From the NCBI GenBank assembly GCA_037349105.1, contig JAYJMM010000103.1, positions 2,170,001-2,234,000 on the forward strand: DNA of 64,000 bases, given 5' to 3'. A model generated the notes under the pieces. The model ran no database searches and was not told where the DNA came from. It saw only the letters and a list, made by a program, of their open reading frames with translations. Positions 12,465 to 35,000 of this stretch are shown here, one piece after another. This DNA is from Limnomonas spitsbergensis (taxonomy: Eukaryota; Chlorophyta; Chlorophyceae; Chlamydomonadales). A program made the translations under genes and the position numbers. Numbering within the stretch: position 1 is the stretch's first letter; each line of letters starts with the position of its first letter.

Positions 12465-15047
12465 CCCGACGCGTGACCTGCAAAGATCGGGGATCGAACG
12501 TCTCGGAGCGTTCACACAACGTTCATTTTTTCAGTTGCTTGTCTCGTACGAAAACACGCATTTTGTCAGAAGAGAACAGTGCCATGGGAGTCACCAATAA
12601 ATTTCTCCACCAGGTGCGGCTTCACTACGCATACACCCACTGCCATGCCTCTCAGAAAGTCTGGCTAACCGAGTTCATCTGTAAAAGATCGCTGTGCCTT
12701 TGGGGCAGCCCCCGAGTGACGTATGTGCCCCGACAACTTGTCTTGTGCATGGCTATGCAACGTGGCAATGAATGTGGTACATCAAGAGCCTGAACCCTGC
12801 ATTTTAACCTGATGCATTTGCCAGTTACTGTGTACGGTATGCCATGGCCTTTCTGTCTTTGGCATACCAGTGGTCCGGCTTAGGCTGCTGCTGTTGTGTT
12901 GCCTGAATGCGATGTGTATGCTCCTGTGCTAGTGTTGTATGGGCTGTGCATGCCGGGCACTGCCTGTTTGCTTGGCTAGTTGGCTGCTGTTGATCTGTAA
13001 ATGACAGCTGGCGTGACCATGTTCGTCTATCACCTGTTTCTACAGTCCAGCCGAGCTATCTGAGGCAGGCTGTCGTGTGCACATATTAAATTCTGGCACC
13101 CAGCTTACATACTGCAATCAGCCTCAATCAGGACAAAAGCACCGACAAGAACGACTGTTGAATCTGTGAGCGAGCATACATCCCTGTTTCTTTTTACACT
13201 GTGGCAACACATGTGTCTGGTGTACCTAGACGACAGTGTTTATTTTAGTGGGTACCAGACCATCTTTGCTGGGCCGCCCTGCGGCCACCCCTGGGCCGCT
13301 TCCCACCAAACCTGGATCGGCCTCCGGCCGCTGGTTCAAGCAGCGGGGCTGGCCCCGCCAGGGGCTTCTGGCCGGGGGCCACAGTGTAGCTGAACGGTGG
13401 CAATCGACGCTCTGTCAAACTTCATTATCGGGGAACTGGAGCATGCAAGCAATCCTAACAGCTAATACGCAAAACGAGTTGGCGCCTAAAGGAAAGCCAC
13501 TCGGTTGGTCCCTATGAGAGGGTGCAACCAGGGGTTCCGGGGCAGGAAATTTTGTTAAAGCGTGTAATTTGCAAATTTGAAGCTAGGAAATAAAAGATCT
13601 TACCACCTGTCAGAGCTGTGCCTTCGGCGTAGCCCCTGTCCTCCATGGTCAAGATTCTCCAAGGTCAATATCCTCCAAGCAAGGTGTGGCATGGATCCGT
13701 GTCCCCTCTATCAATCTATTTATTTCCACATGTTGTCCACTCCTTGGGAACTCATGTTTGAATGTTTGATGCATGAACTTGGTCAGATGGATGCTACGGG
13801 CCACTCGATTTTCTCAATCGATTGACGGTCTCAAAATTTAGTCGACTTTTTCGTACTGTAAGCTCTGCTCAACCTAAATCCTTCTCACCCACGTCATGTT
13901 CTGTGATTGGGCCTGATAGCCTGCACTATGGCGTTCATCCCCGCTCCACTTGCATGTGGTTGTATGTTGGTTGCTTGCTCAGGGGGGTGAATCTATTTTT
14001 TCTTACTCTCCTTGTTTCTTTAGCGCTCGAACTTCCCGATCTCTTATTTTTTGTTATTGTATAAGTTCCCCCCTCCCTCCGAGACGGTACCCGTAATCCG
14101 GATTCCCCAAATCGGACAGTCGGACACCCAGGCGGCGGCGCCCAGAGGTGTTCCATCGTTGACCCCCCTCACCCTCTCCTCATCCGCCACCTCCTCCGTC
14201 TCCTCCCTTCCTTTCTTTTCTCCTCCATTCCCTTCTCCTCCCTCTCCTCCCACCCCATCACCACGACACCAGGCAAATTCCGGTGTTGCTTGAATACTCG
14301 CCGCCTTCACCCTGAGCATTGAGACTTGATCCCAGCAGATAGACAGCACCGACCCCACAAGCCTCGCAGCCAAAGCCTTACTTGCATGGCCCCGCAGCTG
14401 AGCCTGTCGAACACGGCCCAGAAGGTAACGTCATGAAATGGCCTCAAAAGTCAAAACCAAAACTGTTTCACTCTTCAGGCTGGTCTTCACCCAGCACGCC
14501 ATGCATTCTCTATCACCTGTTTATTTTACCTTATTTACGGAGACAGGGTGGAGGGGACCAAAAACACGTTAAGGCGCGCTATATAGAAAGAAAGAAAGAA
14601 AACGCCTGAGCGTGGCTTGAGGATGGGGAAGAACCAGCGCTTTGACAAAAATCCGGCCCCAGAACCACTTGTCGCCCCCCCCCCCTGGAAAGCACGAACA
14701 AGTAAAAACATCAAGCCTACGAGATCATACTTCTCACTCAGCAGGTACGTTCGCTGTTGCCATGCCACAGATTCTGCCCGTGCGTGCCCGTCACGCTCCG
14801 TCCAACCGCCTGCCCCTATTGAGACATCACCGCCCATGCAGGGCCAGCCCTTGAGGGCTTATTCATACACCCTAGGCATGCCCGCCACAACACCGTTCCC
14901 CGCAACGCTGTCTACACAGCGCATTCATACCCAACAGGTTGCGGGATCGACCCCCCACCTAGATCGCCGGGTTCCATGTTCCTGCTCCCCTCACACACGA
15001 GGATGGCATGGCTGCACCGTGGTCCAGGCGGTGCATTTAAGCTGTAA
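12465..15047. other. Gene-free stretch with dispersed repeats
   Basis: It includes a SINE-like copy (about 13265-13400), a pyrimidine-rich block (14160-14250, TCCTCC-type), an A/G run (14583-14600) and, from about 14975, a dispersed repeat shared with 24735-24885. No protein domain was recognised. Confidence 0.4.
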
Positions 15048-15190
15048 TTACACTTAGTCATTCCTACTTAAGGGTAAAGGGTAAAACTTCTCTGCACTAA
15101 AACTTCCCTACCAAAGGGTAAAAACTTCACTTCACCAGCCCCACGCAGCTGAGCGTCCAGCAGGGCACAGCAGGTATGCACCGTTCTAAA
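14975..15190 (+). repeat. Dispersed repeat (copies at 24735-24885 and 42140-42175)
   Basis: It shares GAGGATGGCATGGCTGCACC, CACCAGCCCCAC and GGTATGCACCGTTCTAAA-type segments with 24735-24885, the latter inside intron 1 of the aminotransferase gene. The end segment alone recurs at 42140-42175. Its class is unknown. Confidence 0.6.
15048..15052 (-). terminator. Candidate poly(A) signal TGTAA
   Basis: On the minus strand TGTAA lies about 160 nt beyond the aminotransferase stop codon. TGTAA is the known green-algal polyadenylation signal. The motif is short, so chance occurrence is possible. Confidence 0.4.
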
Positions 15191-15211
15191 CACAGCGCAT
15201 CTGCGCCTGCA

Positions 15212-25605
<10,394 letters not shown>

Positions 25606-26056
25606 CTGTAGAGGCAGATATGGTGTGGTGACGCAGATCAGGGACCAGATGCGGCAGAAAGGGTAGATTGTGCGATCAGCGATACAAGGACACACTACCA
25701 ACGTCTAGGTTCACACTTTCCCCTCTTCTTCCGTGAAAATAATTCAACAAGCGGGCAAATCTAAAGCTGCGTGAGGCAGACCCCAATTTATCTCCCGCAT
25801 TGCTTGCGACCTACCCAGATAAACACAGACACATGCGCTCATAGCTGTGTCTCTCGAAGCCGGATCCAAGAGCTAGATCCCTAGCGCTTCGAGAGCCATT
25901 CCATCCTCTCTCACTGTTCCGCAATCTAAAAATTCAAAATCTAGCCAAAGCACTCACCCTGTGTCTGCTGCATCACCGTGCTCCAACGGGACAACAGCAC
26001 TGCCCTTCCAGGCTGTCCCTCGTCCCTTCCGCGGGCAGCGCGCTGCTTGACACCCC
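25606..26056. promoter_or_regulatory. Divergent promoter region between PAT and WDR34-type gene
   Basis: The start codons of the two divergent genes are 451 bp apart, so both promoters and 5' leaders must lie here. At 25851-25895 is an interrupted palindrome: CTCTCGAAGC and GCTTCGAGAG as outer arms, GGATC and GATCC as inner arms, with a 9-nt centre. No clear TATA box was seen near either gene. Confidence 0.65.
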
Positions 26057-29000
26057 ATGTCTGCTGTCGAACTACTTCCAGCGGACTGCCAGGACTTTTC
26101 CGACGTGTACCCGGTCGATGCAAAGGTCAGCACGCGGCTCACCCCCCGTCGGTGACCCGCCTTCCCCCAGGGGGATGGTCCCTCATCCCCCTCGCATGCG
26201 TTGAGCAAGAAGCGCCCCCCATGAGCTACCCACGTCCTTGAAGCACAGACAAATATGGACCAGACCTGCTTCCCCATCGTTCTAGCACACACTGCACCTC
26301 CACACTACCAATGGAGAAAGTGAAGCGCACATGCATGCACCTCGTTTTGCGCCTGCACCACCTCCATGCCGCCTGTCCCATGATGACTCATCAAAGCACG
26401 CTGTGACCGCAAGCTTGGTCAGAAGCATTCGTATTTGATCCTCGATTTCGCGCGGCAGTGTCTTGAGCCAGTGCCCGTCTTCAATAAGCCCTGTCACACG
26501 CATGTCTTTTTGTTTTTAGGTCATTCATAGCTCAACCTTTCAGCTTCTCTGTCTAGCTGTCGTTGCGGTTTCGTTCTATTTTTCTGTGCTGGATTTCCTC
26601 CCGGTCCGCTCTGCCTGGCCCTTTCGAAAAAGGCTGTGGGTGGTTGCGTCAACTTCATATCAACCACATGCATCAATCAAGGGAGAGGGCATCAGTGTTC
26701 ATTTATAGCCTGTCAGGCCGCCTCAAGCAGGCCGCCGGACAGCCACCACTGGGTGGATGGTGACCAATTGCATTGACGGTATGGTACGGTACTGCCCTAC
26801 CGTACTGCCCTACTGTACTGCCCTACCATACTGCCCTACCATACCGTACCGTCAATGGTGACCACTCGCATAAGCAAAACTGCTCTCTGATGCTCGTTCA
26901 TGTGGAGCTGTTTTTGTTTATTGCTTACATCTTGTATGAGGGCCTTTCAGTCATGGCACTTTAAATGTTATTTGATATTATAATAGTCACCTGCCTCCAT
27001 TACCATTTTGGGAAGGTCAGCTGGCCAAAAATGTATCGTTAGGAGAGAAAATACAGTTATTGTCCCCTTCTGACATTCAGAGAGTTGACAACAGCGAGAG
27101 CGTGTGTACGTTGGTCAGGACTTCTGAATTTTAATAATAAGTAAAACCCGGGCCGCACTTCCAGTGTAAGGACTGCTACTCAGTGGTCAAACAAGAATAT
27201 ATCACATACTGTTGATGAGAAAGAAATTCTCCTTCCACTAGTTCCTGGCATGTCAGCTGCAGTGGCCTGAAAACCTTTTAAATATTCAATCAAACTCAGA
27301 TCTACTATCAGTGTCTGGATAGTGGCCAAGTTGCACTCTGATTTCGGCCTTGACCCCTATCTTGTCTCCATGCAAGCAAACAGTGGCAACCTGAGCCACC
27401 TAAGCCAAAAGCCTGAAGCTCTAGACATGGATTCCAATGCTGTTCTGTGTCGATTGTGGTCCTTACGATGGCTGAAATGCGCTGATTTTCAGCCACCGTA
27501 ATTTCAAGGCAAGGCTACATTCACTAGGAAGGGACCGTAATTATTTACATGATTTCTGCATTACGGTGCAATTGCACAGCACTGATGCCAGTGCTGTTCT
27601 GTGCTTGGTGTGCGTGTGACGCAGATCGACCTTAAGTCCACATGGCAGGCCAGCCTTCCTTCACGCAGTAATGCCGGCATGCTGACGGAAGTGATGCCCT
27701 GCGGCCATGTGGCGGTGCAGACCACGGAACGGGAGGAGATCGGCACACAAACAGGTGCGGCGTACACATTGTTGTTGCTCTTGTTACTTAGCAATCAAGA
27801 CATGATGCATTGGATGCCCATGCTTCTAGGTCAACCAAACATGCGTGCCAATGTGCGCCCATGCAAGCCTGGGCATGCCCATGCGTGCCTATGCGTGCCT
27901 ATGCATGCCCATGTATGCCCTTGCTACTGGTTCACCCCAGTATTATTCCAGTGTGTGTCCATGCAAGCCAGTGCACACCCATGCGTTCTCATGATTGTCC
28001 ACGCGGGCCTATGCATGCCCATGTACGCCCATGCTACTGGGTCAACCCAGCATGCATGCCAGTGTATGTCCATGCAAGCCTGTGCGTGCCCATGGGTGCT
28101 CATGCATGTCTGTGCGTGCCCATGCGTGCCTATGCATGCCCATGTATGCCCATGTATGCCCATGCTACTGGGTCACCCAAGCATGCATGCCAGTGTGTGT
28201 CCATGCAAGCCCATGCATGCCCATGCATGCTCATGATTGTCTATGCGGGCCCATGCGTGCCTATACATGCCCATGTACGCCCATGCGTGCCTATGCGTGC
28301 TCATGCACGTCCATGCGTGCTCATGCGTCTGATGTGCTGATTGCCAGGGGTGGACCAAGCAGCTGCACCTCCTAGAGCCAAGGGCACCGGACTGGAGAAA
28401 TTCTTGAGCAGGTGAATTCAGGTTTTGGGTTTAGAGCCCTTTGACAATGGGTTGGAGAAGTACTCGAGCTGGTGAATAATGATTCAGGGGCGACTAGGGC
28501 ACAGTCAACAAAGGGCTGGGTGCGGTTTGGAGCACGTGAATGGATAGTTGATGGTTGAGGGCCCCTAGACACGGAGCTTCAAATGTTTGGCGAAGGTGAA
28601 AAGGAAGACGGAATTAAGTCCCCACCAGTGAGTGGGGCTGTGCCTATGGAGGTTAAGGGTGTGGGATACATCTGAGTTGGGCCCCGGTATCATGCTGCAC
28701 CATGCTCTTGCTTTTGCTTCGATGACAGGGTGGAGGGGCTGTGATGCTGAGGGATATGAAGGGGGGCGTGCATCATGGTGGTCCACACTGCTGCTTTGTT
28801 TTCTTTTGGTGAACCTGACATTGCATTCTGCTCATGCTTTTTTGTTCCACCGATGTACAGGGTGGAGGGGCTGGTGCAGGAGGAGATGAAGAAAGTGGAG
28901 CATGAGCACGAGGTGCTCGAGCCGCTCAACCGCATGGCAGATGAAGTGCAGGTTAAGTCGCTTCAGTTGCAGTGCTTCTTTTCTCGTGACTTGGCTGCAT

Positions 29001-32000
29001 GCCAGCTACACTGCACTAACTGCAGTCTCCGTCCGTAGGCCCCAGGCATGGCCACTTTGGCCAGCCATGCTGCTTGAGCCATCGCCGTAGGCCGGTGCAG
29101 ATTTGGTCCCAATTGGGCTGTTGGTGGCGACAGGTCAGCCTGATGAAGGCTGACCCGTAGCCCAAATAAAAGCACTATTCAGCTGTATTGTAGGGTTGAC
29201 GGCAGCCGTAGTCTAGGCCTTAGGGCTGTGGTTTAGGGCTCCATTGCATGGCTGATGAACATCAGGATGAAGTGCTTTAGATGAAGTGCTTTAGAGGCCG
29301 CTTTGAAGGCCCTCTCCTTTCCTGCTCTTTCTTGCTCCAATCACTAAGTCAATTAGCTTTTCCCGCCCACGAGTCCACCTTCGTTGGGCAGGCCGCATGA
29401 GCCCCGAAAGGCCCCAAAATAGGGATCTGATCCAGATTGGCCAACGACTGGTTGCCAAAGCTGCGAGGCTGGCCACAAATGGGGCCTCCAGCCTGAGGTT
29501 AGCGTATAGCTGACATGTAGCTGAGTGACACAAAGAAAAACACTGCTGGGCCTAATTACACTGCTCTTCACCTTCCAGGGTCCACACCTCCCCCACACTT
29601 ATTCAATGCCCCTCTCTGCCCCTCCCTCCTCCTGCTCCAACCATCCTCCCTCCTAGTGCCGCTGGGGAAGTTCCAGGCCTTCCCAAACGTCCCCACCATG
29701 AGCTTGTACCCCTGTTATGAGTATTGTACCCCTGTTATGAGTATTGTACCCCTGTTTCACATGTTATGTCTAGTCTAGGGCTTAGGGTTTGAACCCTAAA
29801 TCCTAAACCTCCGTATCGTACCCCTGTTTCACATTGTATGTCTAGTTGAGGATTTAGGAACCCTAAATCCTCAACCCCAGTATCATACCCCTGTTTCACA
29901 TCTTATGTCTCTAATGCAGGATCCTGCCACCTGTACATTTGAGCTCTCAGCCTTCCCGGACCCATCCACCGCGTTTGCATCCTCCACGGTGGCGCCCCCC
30001 GCACGCAGGTAAAAGGAAATGTCTGGACAGGCACCTTGTAGTAATGTTACAGTCAACAGGCAGTCAACACGCAGTCATCAAGCCGGTCAGCTGTGAATCA
30101 TAGTGGCAGATGAGACGGGTGGACAGTCGACAGACAGTGAATGCACAGTGAACACACAGTGAACAGTAAGTCAATGGTAAAAACGGAATGGTGCATGAGG
30201 CAGGTGAACAGTTAACAGATGGTCAACAGGCAGTCAGCAGGCAATCATCAGTCTAAGAAGTCAACACACGTTCAACAGACAGTCAGCTAACATAGTAATG
30301 AGACCATCAACAGTCAGTCAACAGGCAGTCGATCGAAGAGTGGACTCTCTGTGCCCAGAGTGTGACCAGATGGTAGGACTGAGACCCGTGTGACGCTGAG
30401 CACTGTAGATATGCTTTGCCTTCCCTAGTGATAACGATGCTCAGGGGTGAGGCGTGAGCATCGTCAATAAACTAATCGTCGTACGTTGACGTCAGTTTTC
30501 AGTCGGTAATTGAGATTTTTGCACCCTGGAGGAAAATTTTAAAACAAGTAGACTAAATTTATACCCGTGGGAAGCCTATTCAAGTCTACGTTAAGCATCT
30601 CTGCATCTGGCACTCGTGTTCAGCCAGAAGTATCGTGCTTACTTTCGAACCCTCGCCGCACAGTCGGTCAATTGCGTCCCGGGACTGGCAGTGTCTGATC
30701 AGCTTGACTTTGCCCCATTGTTGACCACTGCTTTTGCTGGTGTGCGCCTGAGCCCCTTTTCTGAGTGGACGAGTGGCCGTCTATATTCCGATGAGGACCA
30801 AACCTGGACTGGCTGGCGGCCGGCTGCCGAAGCGGCAGAGAATGATGGGCAACCCCTCAGCCATAGGCCTGGTCGTAGCTGAATTCTAGTTGAATCATAG
30901 CTGAAATGCGTTGGACGTGATGCCGGTTTTGGCCGTGTACCCTTTGGGCCCTATTTGGTCTGTAAGCTTGTGTGTGTGACCTCGAGCCTGCAACAAGTGC
31001 CGTTACGGAGCACTGTTTGAAATTTGAAATCAATGAAGCAGGGTGTTTGAATTGTTTGAATTTGCGCCCTTCGCAGCAAGCTTGTCGTGACCAGCCTCTC
31101 GTGGAGCGCTACTGGGCAAACCATTGCGGCGTCGTATGGCAGGTGAAGAGATTCTTGGAAACAAGCATCGGTTTGTGTGGGGATTGGAGCTGGTTAGGAC
31201 CGTTTGGACCTTTGTGCTCCAAGAAGCCAGTAATGAATCGAGTGCCTGTGGGGTGGTTCAGGGTGAAAGGGTTTCTATTCTAACCGAACCTGAACCATAA
31301 ACCTTAACCCTTGACCCTAGGGTGCCCAGAGTATGATGGAAAGTGGGGCCTTCAGGTTGGGGTACGAAACGTTGGGAGTTGTAGTTAGCTTCTCTTGGCA
31401 GGTGGGCCTTTCCGTCTTCATCACATGGCGGTAGGTGTCAGAAATAATGCCCATGCGGGTCCCTAATGCTCCCATTTGTGCATGGTGAAGCTGCGCTCCA
31501 TGGCATGGGGTTGTGCATGGTGACACTGCGCTCCATGGCATGGGGTTGTGCATGGTGACACTGCGCTCCATGGCATGGGGTTGTGCATGGTGACGCCGTG
31601 CCCCATGGCGCTGTGCCGAAAGCAGGGAGCAGTCTGGCCGGTATGACGTATCCTAGGTGGTGCAAAAACTGCGCATTAGTTTGTCGAAATCCTGCGTATT
31701 AGTTTGTCGAAACCTTAAATCTTCAACCCTAACATGGAATCATAAACCCTCGTACTCCCGAAAGAGAGGGGTTAAGGATGACATTTCATTGTTGTCAAAA
31801 TGTAACCCTACACCATGAGAACCCTAAACTTTGAACATAAACCAGGGTTAGACTTTTTCAGGTAATATGAGAACTGGCATGGTAGCCTCGTGGAACCTAG
31901 CCCTTGGCCCAAAACGTTTCAATCTACTCCTAAACATGAGACATTAAACCCTGAACCCAGGTACGACATACCAGGTTGGTGTGAGGACCGCGGCATGCTA

Positions 32001-35000
32001 GCCACGTGGAACCTGGCCCTTAGCCCTGAACCCTCGGCTCCAACTTTAAAACGTTTAAACCCTGAACCCAGGTACGACATACCAGGTTGGTGTGAGGACC
32101 GCGGCATGCTAGCCACGTGGAACCTGGCCCGGGACAGCATCAACCAGAACAAGCCTGACCTCACCATCGACGTCGACAACTGCCTCATGTCCTGCGCCTT
32201 CCACCCTGAGCATCCGGTGAGAATCTGGCTTGGGCCTCACACCTCTCTGCCCCCCTCCTGCCTTTACAAATCTGGCTTGGGCCTCACACCTCCCTGCCCC
32301 TCTTCTGCCTTTACAAATCTGGCTTGGGCCTCACATCTCCCTGCCTCTCTCCTGCCTTTACAAATCTGGCTTGGGCCTCACACCTCCCTGCCTCTATCCT
32401 GCCTTTACAAATCTGGCTTGGGCCTCACACCTCCCTGCCCCTCTTCTGCCTTTACAAATCTGGCTTGGGCCTCACATCTCCCTGCCTCTCTCCTGCCTTA
32501 ACAAATCTGGCTTGGGCCTCACACCTCCCTGCCCCTCTTGTGCCTTTACAAATCCGGCTTGGGCCTCACACCTCCCTGCCCCTCTTGTGCCTTTACAAAT
32601 CCGGCTTGGGCCTCACACCTCCCTGCCCCCCTCCTGCCTTTACAAATCCGGCTTGAGCCTCACACCTCCCTGCCCCTCTCCTGCCTTTACAAATCCGGCT
32701 TGGGCCTCACATCTCCCTGCCCTTCTCCTGCCTTTACAAATCCGGCTTGGGCCTCACACCTCCCTGCCCCTCTCCTGCCTTTACAAATCCGGCTTGGGCC
32801 TCACATCTCCCTGCCCCTCTCCTGCCTTTACAAATCCGGCTTGGGCCTCACAATTCCCTGCCCCCCTCCTGCCTTTACAAATCCGGCTTGGGCCTCACAT
32901 CTCCCTGCCCCCCTCCTGCCTTTACAAATCCGGCTTGGGCCTCACATCTCCCTGCCCCCCTCCTGCCTTTACAAATCCGGCTTGGGCCTCACAATTCCCT
33001 GCCCCTCTCCTGCCTTTACAAATCCGGCTTGGGCCTCACAATTCCCTGCCCCTCTCCTGCCTTTACAAATCCGGCTTGGGCCTCACAATTCCCTGCCCCT
33101 CTCCTGCCATGGCAAATCGTCAACAATGACAAAAACATCGCAAAGCGTAGCTAAAGCTGTGATTGGTTGCTCGGCATAGCAGCCATGAGATTTTAATCCT
33201 GACAGCATCACACTGCCCTTCACGCCTAAGGGCTGACGATACCCGCCTGTCCATCCGGCCGATCCTGCCAGCCTGCTCGAAACGCCTCTCCTTATTTTAC
33301 CTCCTTCCTCACAGGTCATGGCTTCTCCCTCCTGCCTCTTCTGCCTTGCTGCTGGCAGGCAGCTTCTCCTCTCTGTCCCTCCCTCCTTCCTGCTCATAAC
33401 ATCCCCTCCGCCCCTCCTGCTCGACCGCTGAGAATATAAATCTCCGCCTAGTATTCCCGACAGCTTAGGAAAATCCCCTCTTGCCTCTCCTGCCTTGCTT
33501 CTGAGCAAACTTCTCCCCTTTCTCAAGAAAATCTGGCTTTCTAACCAAGCCAGGTCGAACCCTGATGTCTCTGAATCGTATTCTGAAGGTTCGGGTGCTT
33601 CTACAGCGTTATTGAGAGCACCTCTCTCCCCCCCTGCCTTGCTGATGAGAATACCCCCCCCCCCCCCTGCCTCTCCTACCTTGCTGCCGAAAGCATCTAT
33701 AGATCCTCCTGACTTGCAGATGAGACTATCTCCCCTCTCCTCTCCTCCCACCTTGCTGCTGAAACAACCACTCCACCCCCCAAACTTTTGATGAAGAAAA
33801 CGATCTGCATCTCCTGCCTCTCCTGCCTTGTCGCTAAGCATCTCCGGACCCTCCTGCCTTCCTATGAGAGAAACAATATGCTAAAAGCATCTCCGGATCC
33901 TCCTACCTTCATATTGAAAACACTCCCAACGTTCCTCCAGGCGCTCATTGCTGGTGAAACCCTAAACCCTAAGCCCTAAACCCTAAACCCCCAACGTTAT
34001 TTCAGGCGCTCATTGCTGGCGGCACATTCAATGGGGACATCTACATCTGGGACCTCAGCCTGGAAGATGATAGCCAGCGTGGGAAGTCGGACGCACTCAG
34101 TGACTTGAGGCACAGGTGCGTGAACTGTCCCAGGAGATATGAGGGCCTTGAATTCGAAGCCTTGGCATCGCATTCCCTCGAAATTAATGTTGTTCGGGGT
34201 GGGGAGGATTCGTTAAATACTTCTTCTCTATCGTCAACGCCAGTTTCAGTCTGAAATCTATCGAGTTAGTGTCCATACTTATTCAGGCCGGGGGGAGCAT
34301 TAGATCATTTATTACTTCCTACCCGAGGGAAGGCAATTCAAATCTACAGTGAATAGTGTTACCACAACCAGCATCCCGTTCACTTGTGACTTGCAACGGG
34401 AACCACAACTAGACCTAATTTATTGACCTGTAACCTGTGACCATACCTTAATTTGACCCCTAAGCCCGAACCCTATAAACCCTGAACCTTACAGACCCTG
34501 AACCCTATTTACCCTGGACTATAAAACCCCGAACCTTACAAACCATGAACCCTACACACCCTGAACCCTAGAAACCCTGAACCTTAGAAATCCTGAACCC
34601 TGTTAACCTTGAACTCTGTAAACCCTGAAACATGTTCACCCTGAACCCGATAAACCCTGAAACCTTTTCCGGGCACTGCGTGGCTGCAGGGAACCAATCC
34701 GGTCGATGGTCTGGCAGTACAGTATGACCGAGTACAACAAGTATGGAAACAAGGCCCAGGCGTACCGCCTGGTGACGCTGGGCGCGGACGGTCTGGTCAT
34801 GGTGTGGACCTGGCACAAGCTGCAACAGGCGCTGTACGGGTGAGAGGGATCGTGATCATGAACAACATGGGTTGCTGCTGAGATGATTCCTGCTGAGATT
34901 ATTGCCCTACTTTCCTCTGTCTTTACCCTTAACCCTGTAGGGTATGGGGGGGGGGGGGGGGGAGGCGAAAATATACATGATGGATCTTTGGATCACAATC

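Noticed and set aside
26282..26503. Minus-strand gene encoding GLIEDGHWLKTLPREIEDQ
   Set aside because: Single short frame in intron 1 of the dynein gene, no recognised family and no partner exons found.
33958..34000. Interstitial telomere or chromosome fusion point
   Set aside because: The CCCTAAA tract is short and degenerate and one of dozens between splice-junction copies; no long uniform array exists.
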